Assembly: GCA_016713535.1 (NCBI GenBank)
Contig: JADJOY010000043.1
Span: 1-64,000, forward strand
DNA from: JADJOY01 sp016713535 [NCBI: Deltaproteobacteria bacterium]
GTDB taxonomy: Bacteria; JADJOY01
DNA length: 64,000 bases
Reading direction: 5' to 3'
Numbering within the stretch: position 1 is the first letter of the stretch; every line of letters starts with the position of its first letter. Position numbers and translations under genes: made by a program. This document shows positions 36,353-43,107 of the stretch, in pieces. Below the pieces are notes generated by a model. That model did not search any database. It was not told the origin of the DNA and was given only the letters and a program-made list of their open reading frames with translations.

Positions 36353-37246
36353 TCACCCCGCGCGCGCCCCCGAAGCGGTGAGCGGCCCGGCCACGGTCTC
36401 GGCACGCTCGACCACCACCGAGTAGCGGCCCCGGAGCTTCGCGTACGCCGCGTCCTTGAGCTCCTTCTGCTTCGCGATCAGCCAGTCCCGCTCGACCGCC
36501 TCGCGAACCTGACGAAGCTCCGGCATTCGCTCCTCCTGGCGCTCCTCCACCCACACGAGATGCAGGCCGAACGAGGACCGGACAGGCCCCGCCCACGCGC
36601 CAGGCTCGACCTCGAGGAGCTTGCGCCCGAATCCTTCGCCGAACTGCTCGTCGATCTCCGAGAGCGGTGCCTGTGCCACCCGTGGCTCCAGCAAGGTCGG
36701 ATCGCCCACCGACTCCGGGTCGGCGCCGTGGTTCAGGCGCTCGCGTGCTCGCTCCGCGCGGGTCTCGGCATCCGTTCCTGCTCCGTCCGTTCGGATGGTG
36801 ACCTGTCGGAACGCGGCCCCCGGCTCGACCCGGTACTTCTCCGGGTGCGCGGCGAGGAACGCCTCGAGCTCCCCATCGGTGGGCTCCGTCAACGAAGAGA
36901 CGTCCTCGTAGAGGAACTCCATCTTCAGCCGCAGCCGCCGTCGCAGCACGTCGTCGTTGCGGTCGAGGCCCATCGCGATGGCCTCGCGGTAGTAGATCTC
37001 GCTCCGGACGAAGTCCTCGACGAGGTTCTCGCGCTCATCCTCGGTCGGCGGGCGTTGCCACGTCCTCGCGAACAGATCGTTCATTCGTTCGAGGTCGTCC
37101 CGAGTGACGACGATCTGCTCCGCCGGCGAGCCCGCCGAGCGTCCGCCCGAGGCCCCGGCCGCGGGCGCTCCCTTCCATCCGTAGAGAAGGAAGAGGCTCG
37201 CGCCGATCAGCAGAAAATGGAGCAGCGGCTCTTTCACGAACTTCAT
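36353..37246 (-). CDS. PpiC-type peptidyl-prolyl cis-trans isomerase, membrane-anchored
   Basis: A 297-residue envelope protein. An N-terminal uncleaved helix (LLHFLLIGASLFLLYGW, about residues 8-24) is followed by a SurA/PrsA-like chaperone region with RDDLERMNDLFARTWQRPP and a parvulin-type segment ending in VRSSFGLHLVWVEERQEE, the last strand and His of the parvulin fold. It starts a five-gene operon with three HupE-like proteins and the DUF3604 hydrolase, so a likely job is to fold or insert those exported proteins. Upstream, GGTATAGG is a weak -10 box. The start ATG lacks a clear ribosome-binding site. Confidence 0.88.
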   Translation of the reverse strand: MKFVKEPLLHFLLIGASLFLLYGWKGAPAAGASGGRSAGSPAEQIVVTRDDLERMNDLFARTWQRPPTEDERENLVEDFVRSEIYYREAIAMGLDRNDDVLRRRLRLKMEFLYEDVSSLTEPTDGELEAFLAAHPEKYRVEPGAAFRQVTIRTDGAGTDAETRAERARERLNHGADPESVGDPTLLEPRVAQAPLSEIDEQFGEGFGRKLLEVEPGAWAGPVRSSFGLHLVWVEERQEERMPELRQVREAVERDWLIAKQKELKDAAYAKLRGRYSVVVERAETVAGPLTASGARAG

Positions 37247-37442
37247 GCGGTACGAAACCTATACCATCGGACGGCCCTCGTTCGGGTCTCCTGCACACCG
37301 GGCCGAGCTCGGGGTTCGGTGGGTGGCAACACGAGTTGCTTCGACCTGGCGACGGCGTTCCAATGGCAGCCGGCCGGCTCGACTCGCAAGGCTCCGGCCC
37401 GACTCGCGTAGGATGCGGCTGGGTCACCGAGCGAGAGGGTCC

Positions 37443-38888
37443 ATGAGTGACTGGAGAAGCGCCCAAACCCGCCAGGCCGAGCTGGCGGAGCAGCGGCGCG
37501 CCACTCTTCGTCACGAGCTCTCCCGCAGGATGGAGCGCCCGCAACGGCACCGCCTGCTCCAGGGGTATCCAATGGCGCCGGTGCTCTTGCCCGCCGCCGC
37601 CGGTTTCGCCCCGCTCTCGAACGAGCTCATCGACGACACCCGGCCGCTCCTGATCGGCGTGCTGCCTCACGCGGCCTGCAACCCGAGGGTCCGTGGCTGC
37701 GGGTTCTGTACCTTCCCTCACGAGCCCTTCGACAACGATCGGGTGCGGCAGGTCGTGAGGGCCGTCGCCGAAGAGGTGACGCGAACGGCCACGCAACGTC
37801 CGGGCTTGCTCTCGCGGCGCGTCGGCGCGGTCTACTTCGGCGGAGGCACGGCGAACCTGACGCCTCCGGCGGAGTTCCAGCGGCTCGCGGACATCCTGGA
37901 GGCGACCTTCGACCTCTCGGGCTGCGAGGTGTCGCTGGAAGGAGTGCCCCGCTACTTCGAGATCCACGACGGCGCGCTGCTCGACACCTTGTCCGGCATG
38001 GAGGTCCGCCACCGGCGCTTGAGCCTGGGAGTCCAGACCTTCGACCGCGCGTGGCTCGCGCGCATGGGCCGTGACGCCTTCGGCGACGTGGACTGCGTGC
38101 AGCGGGTCGTGGACGGGGCCCACGGGCGCGGCATGACGGTGTCGGCGGACCTCCTCTTCAACCTGCCGGGCCGCTCCCTGGAAGGGAGCCTCGAGGACGT
38201 GCGCCTCGCCCGGGACCTCGGCTTCGACCAGATCTGCCTCTACAACCTCGTGCTGTCGGTCGACGTCGACACCGAGTGGGCCGACGACGAGGAGCTCATC
38301 GGCGGGATGCGCGGCAACGATTCTGCGTGCGAGATGTGGCTCGCCCTGCGAGACGAGCTCCTCGCCTCAGGCTTCGTCCAGACGACGCTGACCAACTTCG
38401 AGCACCGCGAGGTGCCCGAGCCGCGCCGGTTCTCGTACGGGAGCTACGGACTCGATCCCCGCACCTGGGACATGCTCGGCTTCGGCCCCTCCGCGATCTC
38501 CACGTTGCTCGTGCCCGCCGTGCATGGCGGCCTCAAGTGGATGAACCCGGACACGAGCGCCGACTACCTCGCGGCGATGCGCGAACGCCCCCACCCGATC
38601 GCCCGCTTCTTCGAGTACACGCCCGAGGACCTCGAGCTCCTGATCCTCACCCGGCACCTCGCGCGCCTCTCGATCCAGACGAGTGACCTGGAGCCGGCCT
38701 ACGCGGCGCAGGCGCGTGTCCTCGAGGAGGCGGGCCTGCTCCACCGTCCAGACCCCGGCCGGGTCGCCCCGACACCGCGGGGCATGTACTTCGCGGATTC
38801 CATCGCCGGCCTGCTCGCCTGGCCGCGAGTCGCGGAGCTCCGCCGCCACCTCGAGCAAGGCACCGACTACCGGTACCACATGGGCTGA
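37443..38888 (+). CDS. HemW-like radical SAM protein with unusual cysteine spacing
   Basis: A 481-residue protein of the coproporphyrinogen III oxidase-like/HemW branch. The cluster motif reads CNPRVRGCGFC near residues 80-90, i.e. C-x6-C-x2-C rather than the canonical C-x3-C-x2-C. The next parts fit HemW: YFGGGTANLTPP near 121, SLEGVPRYF near 162, SLGVQTFD near 190, and a C-terminal winged-helix-like region. ATG at 37443 follows GAGAGGG; a longer frame upstream overlaps the PpiC promoter. HemW itself is a heme chaperone, but this protein may be a methyltransferase or other radical SAM enzyme. It is divergent from the PpiC operon. Confidence 0.86.
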   Translation: MSDWRSAQTRQAELAEQRRATLRHELSRRMERPQRHRLLQGYPMAPVLLPAAAGFAPLSNELIDDTRPLLIGVLPHAACNPRVRGCGFCTFPHEPFDNDRVRQVVRAVAEEVTRTATQRPGLLSRRVGAVYFGGGTANLTPPAEFQRLADILEATFDLSGCEVSLEGVPRYFEIHDGALLDTLSGMEVRHRRLSLGVQTFDRAWLARMGRDAFGDVDCVQRVVDGAHGRGMTVSADLLFNLPGRSLEGSLEDVRLARDLGFDQICLYNLVLSVDVDTEWADDEELIGGMRGNDSACEMWLALRDELLASGFVQTTLTNFEHREVPEPRRFSYGSYGLDPRTWDMLGFGPSAISTLLVPAVHGGLKWMNPDTSADYLAAMRERPHPIARFFEYTPEDLELLILTRHLARLSIQTSDLEPAYAAQARVLEEAGLLHRPDPGRVAPTPRGMYFADSIAGLLAWPRVAELRRHLEQGTDYRYHMG

Positions 38889-38925
38889 CGAATCCCACCG
38901 CGCGGCCGCGGGCCCGGCGCCCCAC

Positions 38926-39630
38926 TCACGCCCGGCTCGCGAACACGGCGCGATCGCGGTCCATGCGCGCTTTGAGGACCGCCACCGCGCCCTCTCGATC
39001 GTGGCTCCTCAGCGCGGCGAGGAGGTCGGCGTCGAGCTCGGCGACGCTCTGCTGCTCGCGCTCGTCGAGCTCGAGGTAGATCCCGCGCAGCTGCGCGAAG
39101 GTCTCTCGCACGGTGTTCATCAGATAGACGAAGACCGGGTTGCCCGTGGCGCGGGCGATCTCGCGGAAGAAGCGGAAGTCCCACTCGCCGCGCAGGAGCT
39201 GCTCGGTGTCGTCGCGCGGATAGCGCTCGAGCACCGCCTCGAGGCGCGCGAGCCCCTCGTCGTCGATGCGCTCGGCGGCCAGCTCGACCATCCTGAGGGC
39301 GAAGAGCTGCCGGACCTCGTCGAGGCCCATCACCAGACGCGCATCGAGCCCGGTGCCCTTCGACGAGACGAAATGCAGGAACGCGAGCGTCGGGTCGACC
39401 TCGGAGTTCCTGACGTAGATCCCATCACCCTGGCGGATGCGCACCAGCCCCATCGACTCCATCTGCCGTAGGGCCTCGCGCAGTGACGTGCGGTTGACGC
39501 CGAGCTGCGCGGCGAGCTCGCGCTCGGGAGGGAGGCGCTGGCCCGCGGCGAGCTGCCCGGAGAGGATGCGATCGACGAGCGCGGAGAGGACGTCGTCCGA
39601 GACGCGCGAGCGCTTGAGGGGCGTGGTCAT
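38926..39630 (-). CDS. GntR/FadR-family regulator, PdhR-like
   Basis: A 234-residue repressor. The winged helix-turn-helix (residues 8-75) has RLPPERELAAQLGVNRTSLREALRQMESMGLVRIRQGDGIYV, typical of GntR proteins. The C-terminal FCD domain (about 95-230) carries the Asp/His residues that bind a metal and an organic acid, for instance FRFFREIARATGN. ATG at 39630 is chosen at the domain boundary; the frame runs on upstream but only through the operator region. Two PdhR-type sites flank its promoter and that of the divergent acyltransferase gene. It probably represses itself and that operon, released by a carboxylic acid effector. Confidence 0.93.
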   Translation of the reverse strand: MTTPLKRSRVSDDVLSALVDRILSGQLAAGQRLPPERELAAQLGVNRTSLREALRQMESMGLVRIRQGDGIYVRNSEVDPTLAFLHFVSSKGTGLDARLVMGLDEVRQLFALRMVELAAERIDDEGLARLEAVLERYPRDDTEQLLRGEWDFRFFREIARATGNPVFVYLMNTVRETFAQLRGIYLELDEREQQSVAELDADLLAALRSHDREGAVAVLKARMDRDRAVFASRA

Positions 39631-39648
39631 GCGCGTGATTTCTGGTGA

Positions 39649-39663
39649 AAATTGGTCCAACCA
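39649..39663 (-). promoter_or_regulatory. PdhR/LldR-type operator 1
   Basis: AAATTGGTCCAACCA, with the inverted repeat TTGGT-N3-ACCAA at 39652-39664, lies 19 bp upstream of the GntR start codon. It matches the AATTGGT-N3-ACCAATT consensus known for PdhR and LldR. The same 15 bases occur inverted at 39788-39802. Confidence 0.75.
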
Positions 39664-39774
39664 ACGGACCGGGCGCGAGATTACCACGCACCGCCGGCGA
39701 CGATGCCTCGCCCCAATCGCGCGGGATGTACCCCGCCTCGTCGTCGGACTTTCATCCGGGCCGCGCCCTTCGGT

Positions 39775-39802
39775 ATGGTTGGCCAAATGGTTGGACCAAT
39801 TT
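39775..39802 (+). promoter_or_regulatory. PdhR/LldR-type operator 2 with adjacent direct repeat
   Basis: TGGTTGGACCAATTT at 39788-39802 is the exact reverse complement of operator 1. Just upstream, ATGGTTGGCCAA (39775-39786) forms a 12-bp-spaced direct repeat with ATGGTTGGACCAA (39787-39799), suggesting cooperative binding. It lies 140 bp before the acyltransferase start. Confidence 0.72.
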
Positions 39803-39941
39803 CCTCGCCCCAGGGAACGAGACCGACGGCTCCCGCTTCGACGATCGATGATGGCCCAGGTCGAATCGCCGGTGCCGGCGCGGACGTACGCGCGAACCCG
39901 GTCGTGGCGACGATCACCCCCACGGAGCGCGGAGCGAGCTC

Positions 39942-40757
39942 ATGAGCACGAACTTCAAGAGCTACGAGAACCCGTCCCTCTTCCATCGCTGGGCCGCCGC
40001 GCAGTGGCGCCGCCCCAAGGACCCGAGCATCTACGGCGCGACCGAGATCGACATGGCGCCCGCGCTCGCCTTCCTCGACGAGATCCGCGAGGAGTGGGGG
40101 GTGCAGGTCACGGTCACACACCTCGTGGCCAAGGCGCTGGCCATGGCCATCGCCCGCCACCCGGAGACCAACGCCAAGGTGCGCTTCTGGGGCAAGCTCG
40201 AGCTGCGCAAGACCGTCGACATCACCGTGCTGATCGCGGGGGCGGGCGGTCGCGACCTCTCCGCGCACCGGATCACCGCGGCCGACCAAGTGCCGCTGCG
40301 CCAGCTCGCCACCGACATCATCGCGGCCAGCGAGCGCATCCGCACCGACAACGACGCCGCGTTCCGCAGCAGCAAGCAGCTCATGGACAAGCTGCCGTGG
40401 TGGCTGATGCGGCCGTTCCTGTCGCTCGCCAGCCTGTCGATGAACGAGCTGCATCTCGACCTGTCGAAGCAGGGCCTGCCGGCCGACCTCTTCGGCGCCG
40501 GCATGGTCACCAGCCTCGGCATGCACGGCGTCGACGAGGCGTACGCACCGCTCACGCCGATCGGCCGCATCATGGTCGACATCCTCGTGACCCGCGTCCG
40601 TCAGCGACCCTGGGTGAACGACGCCGGCGAGCTCTGTGTCCGGCCCTTGCTCAAGCTCTGCGCCACCTTCGACCACCGCGTGGTCGACGGCATCCAGGCG
40701 ACCCGCATCTGCCAGGAGCTGCACGACCTCCTCGGCCACCCCGCGTCGCTGCGCTGA
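39942..40757 (+). CDS. Stand-alone 2-oxoacid dehydrogenase (E2-type) acyltransferase domain protein
   Basis: A 271-residue protein corresponding to just the catalytic core of a dihydrolipoamide acyltransferase. It has the catalytic motif FDHRVVDG near residue 251 (His and Asp). It lacks any lipoyl or E1/E3-binding domain, which normal E2 subunits carry at the N-terminus. ATG at 39942 has GGAGCGAG upstream. Such lone domains occur in several bacteria with unclear role, perhaps acyl transfer between CoA and an unknown acceptor. It sits under the PdhR-like operators, and a beta-propeller gene follows 55 bp later, probably in the same transcript. Confidence 0.88.
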   Translation: MSTNFKSYENPSLFHRWAAAQWRRPKDPSIYGATEIDMAPALAFLDEIREEWGVQVTVTHLVAKALAMAIARHPETNAKVRFWGKLELRKTVDITVLIAGAGGRDLSAHRITAADQVPLRQLATDIIAASERIRTDNDAAFRSSKQLMDKLPWWLMRPFLSLASLSMNELHLDLSKQGLPADLFGAGMVTSLGMHGVDEAYAPLTPIGRIMVDILVTRVRQRPWVNDAGELCVRPLLKLCATFDHRVVDGIQATRICQELHDLLGHPASLR

Positions 40758-40812
40758 ACGAAACGAACGGTTCCCGGGCGCCATCCACCCCGCCCGCGCG
40801 AGAGGCTTCCGC

Positions 40813-42033
40813 ATGAGTGCCTTCGACGTCTTCATCACCCTCGACGGAAACTGCCTCAACGGCTTCGAGGGGCTGTGCGGAGTCGCGCGCCTGCGCTGTG
40901 ACCCGGATGCCGGCCGCTGGGAGAAGGAGATCCGGTTCTTCGAGGGAGTGGCGGGGGGACACGCGACCCAGGTGAACCCGACCGGCACCCTGGCCTTCCT
41001 CGGCAACCTCTCGCAGACGCTGCTCTTCTTCGATCCGCGCACGCTGCGCGAGGTACGGCGCCTGTCGACGCTCCGGTTCTGCGCGCCGGAGGTGCTCTAT
41101 TCGAGCCAGACCCACGTGGTCTGGCTCTCCGAGAAGTCCTTCATCGCGGTGCTCGGCGACTCGTTGTGGCGCTTCGAGATGGACGACCTCGAGAACCCGG
41201 TACGACTGGGCGAGCATCGGGTGAAGCTGCCGCACGCGATGAAGCGCTCGCCGTCGGGCCGCTACCTCGGCTACGGGTCGATGGACCACGACCACAAGGG
41301 CTACGCCTGCGAGCTCGGCATCTTCGATCTCACCACCAACACCGCGCGCGTGGTGGAGCTGCCGGCGACCTGCTGGCACATCGCCGCGCACCCCACCAAG
41401 GACTTCTTCTACGGCCCCAGCCAGCGCGTCGCGCCGCAGGGCAACGAGTTCGGCGAGTACACCCTCGCCCACTTCAAGAACTACGTGTTCGAGGTCGACG
41501 CCGAGCGCGCGATGGTCACGCGCCACGCGTCGATCGCCAAGGAGCTGCCGGCCGCCTTCACGTCCGACGTGGTGGTCACCGCGAACGACGTCTTCTACAA
41601 CGCCTGCGCTGGCGGCACGCTGGTCCGGGTCGATCTGGAGACGTTCCAGCACGTGCAGTTCATCGACGAGAAACCCGGCCTCGTCCGCTCGCTGATGGGC
41701 CTGCGCAGCGGCTGGTCGAACCTCGTCGAGGCCTTCAGCCGCGTGAACGTGCTCGGGAACGCGCACCGCTTGCTCAAGGTGCTCTTGGCGAGCCGCTTCA
41801 GCCTCCTCGACGGCAGCCTCGGCCTGGTGGTGAGCCCCGACAGGCGCTTCATCCTGTCGGCGCACCGTGGGCTCAACGAGGTCATCGTCTACCGCCACCC
41901 GGAGATGGTGGTGCACGAGCGCATTCCCTTCCCGTCCATTCGCGGCTTCTTCCCCGAGCACGTCGGCCTGCTCTCCGATCCTCGCCTGGGCTTCCACCAC
42001 ACCACGGTCTCGGCCGCGTCCGTGACGGCCTGA
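40813..42033 (+). CDS. Predicted beta-propeller protein, unknown function
   Basis: A 406-residue soluble protein without a signal peptide. Several blades are visible as repeated patterns of a strand, a short turn and a charged residue, for example LLFFDPRTLREVRRL, GIFDLTTNTARVVEL and TLVRVDLETFQHVQF. Conserved-looking His residues occur in GGHATQVN, DHDHKGY and WHIAAHP, and could form a metal site like that of carotenoid oxygenases or lactonases. I cannot assign a family. ATG at 40813 follows GAGAGG. It is downstream of the E2-like gene and probably co-regulated by the GntR protein. Confidence 0.72.
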   Translation: MSAFDVFITLDGNCLNGFEGLCGVARLRCDPDAGRWEKEIRFFEGVAGGHATQVNPTGTLAFLGNLSQTLLFFDPRTLREVRRLSTLRFCAPEVLYSSQTHVVWLSEKSFIAVLGDSLWRFEMDDLENPVRLGEHRVKLPHAMKRSPSGRYLGYGSMDHDHKGYACELGIFDLTTNTARVVELPATCWHIAAHPTKDFFYGPSQRVAPQGNEFGEYTLAHFKNYVFEVDAERAMVTRHASIAKELPAAFTSDVVVTANDVFYNACAGGTLVRVDLETFQHVQFIDEKPGLVRSLMGLRSGWSNLVEAFSRVNVLGNAHRLLKVLLASRFSLLDGSLGLVVSPDRRFILSAHRGLNEVIVYRHPEMVVHERIPFPSIRGFFPEHVGLLSDPRLGFHHTTVSAASVTA

Positions 42034-42164
42034 GGTCGGCGCGCCGCCGGGACCCGGGACGAGGGCACGCGTCCGCCAGCGAGCGCGCTTCCGTGCTACC
42101 CTGCCGAACCGGCTCGAAAATACGACGTCGCGCCTTTCGCGTGCCGCCGATCCGAGGAGATCGA

Positions 42165-42602
42165 ATGAATGTCGGCACCGAGCTCGAGGCGTCGTGTGAG
42201 AACTGCGCGAGCACCACACAGACCGTCACGTCGGTGAGCCACGGGGCGACAGCGACCGTGATGTGCAACGGTTGCGGCGCCACACGGCGATACGTCGCGA
42301 GCGTCGATTCGATCGTCCCCGAGAAGACCGAGACCGTCGTGGCCGCCGTGAGCAAGCCTGCGACCAAGCGCGCGAGGAAGCCCAAGGCGGCCTGGTCGCC
42401 CGACCAGAGCCAGGTGGCCGCGGTCCTCTCCCGCCCCGTCCGCCCCTACCGGCTCGCCGATTCGTATCGCCTGGGCGATCGCATCGATCACAACACCTAC
42501 GGCATCGGCATCGTCGACGAGATCCTCGGCCCCACCAAGATGCAGGTCTTCTTCACGTCCGGGCATCGCAAGATGATGCAGGGCGCGCTCACCGCCGCGT
42601 GA
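42165..42602 (+). CDS. Zinc-ribbon protein with CarD/KOW-like C-terminus
   Basis: A 145-residue protein. The N-terminal CENC and CNGC pairs (about residues 11-14 and 34-37) form a zinc ribbon. A Lys/Ala-rich linker is followed by SYRLGDRIDHNTYGIGIVDEI and an FFTSGHRKMM strand, a small beta-barrel like the RNA-polymerase-interacting domain of CarD or KOW proteins. ATG at 42165 has GAGGAGA upstream. It may bind RNA polymerase or nucleic acid, which fits the adjacent RNA-binding RRM gene. The function is not established. Confidence 0.8.
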   Translation: MNVGTELEASCENCASTTQTVTSVSHGATATVMCNGCGATRRYVASVDSIVPEKTETVVAAVSKPATKRARKPKAAWSPDQSQVAAVLSRPVRPYRLADSYRLGDRIDHNTYGIGIVDEILGPTKMQVFFTSGHRKMMQGALTAA

Positions 42603-42699
42603 GCCTCGTCCGACCGGTCGATCCACCGAGCAACCGCCCGCACGGTCCGCTTTTCCATCTCCGCGCCGAGCTAGAGCCTCGCGCCGCGAGGAGGACGCC

Positions 42700-43107
42700 A
42701 TTTCCACCAAAGTCTTCGTAGGCAATCTCGATTTCAAGACCACCCAGGCCGAGCTCTCCGCGCTGTTCTCGGCCGCCGGACAGGTGGTCGACGTGTTCCT
42801 GCCGAGCGACCGCGCCACCGGCAAGCCGCGCGGCTTCGCGTTCGTGCAGTTCGCGACCGAGGCGCAGGCCAAGGACGCCATCGCGCGCTTCGATCAGCAG
42901 GAGCTGGGTGGTCGCCGGCTCAACGTGAACGCGGCCGAGGATCGCGGCGCCCGTCCCGGTGGTGGTGGCGGCGGTGGAGGAGGGGGTCGACCGTCGTTCG
43001 GCCGGCCCGCGCCCGGCGGATACGGCGCTCCTCCCCCCAGCGCCCGCCCCGCGAAGTCCAAGGGCAGCCGCCGGGGGCTGCGCGGCAAGGTACGCAGCCT
43101 CAATTGA
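42700..43107 (+). CDS. RRM-domain RNA-binding protein with apparent ATT start
   Basis: A 135-residue glycine-rich RNA-binding protein. The RRM has RNP2 as VFVGNL (near residue 5) and RNP1 as KPRGFAFVQF (near 48), then a Gly10 run and a basic C-tail (KSKGSRRGLRGKVRSLN). To include the first beta strand, translation must start at 42700, where the codon is ATT and GAGGAGGA lies 4 bp upstream. No ATG, GTG or TTG occurs in frame back to the previous gene; the GTG at 42784 would remove half the domain. ATT is a rare start (known in infC). An ATG-to-ATT base error is the main alternative. Confidence 0.82.
   Translation: MSTKVFVGNLDFKTTQAELSALFSAAGQVVDVFLPSDRATGKPRGFAFVQFATEAQAKDAIARFDQQELGGRRLNVNAAEDRGARPGGGGGGGGGGRPSFGRPAPGGYGAPPPSARPAKSKGSRRGLRGKVRSLN

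Noticed and set aside
39630-39786. Upstream extension of the GntR gene
   Set aside because: The in-frame upstream codons cover both operators and encode a basic non-conserved peptide; ATG 39630 matches the domain start.
42959-43010. Glycine-codon repeat in the RRM gene as a microsatellite
   Set aside because: The GGT/GGC run encodes the normal Gly-rich linker of RRM proteins, so no separate element is called.
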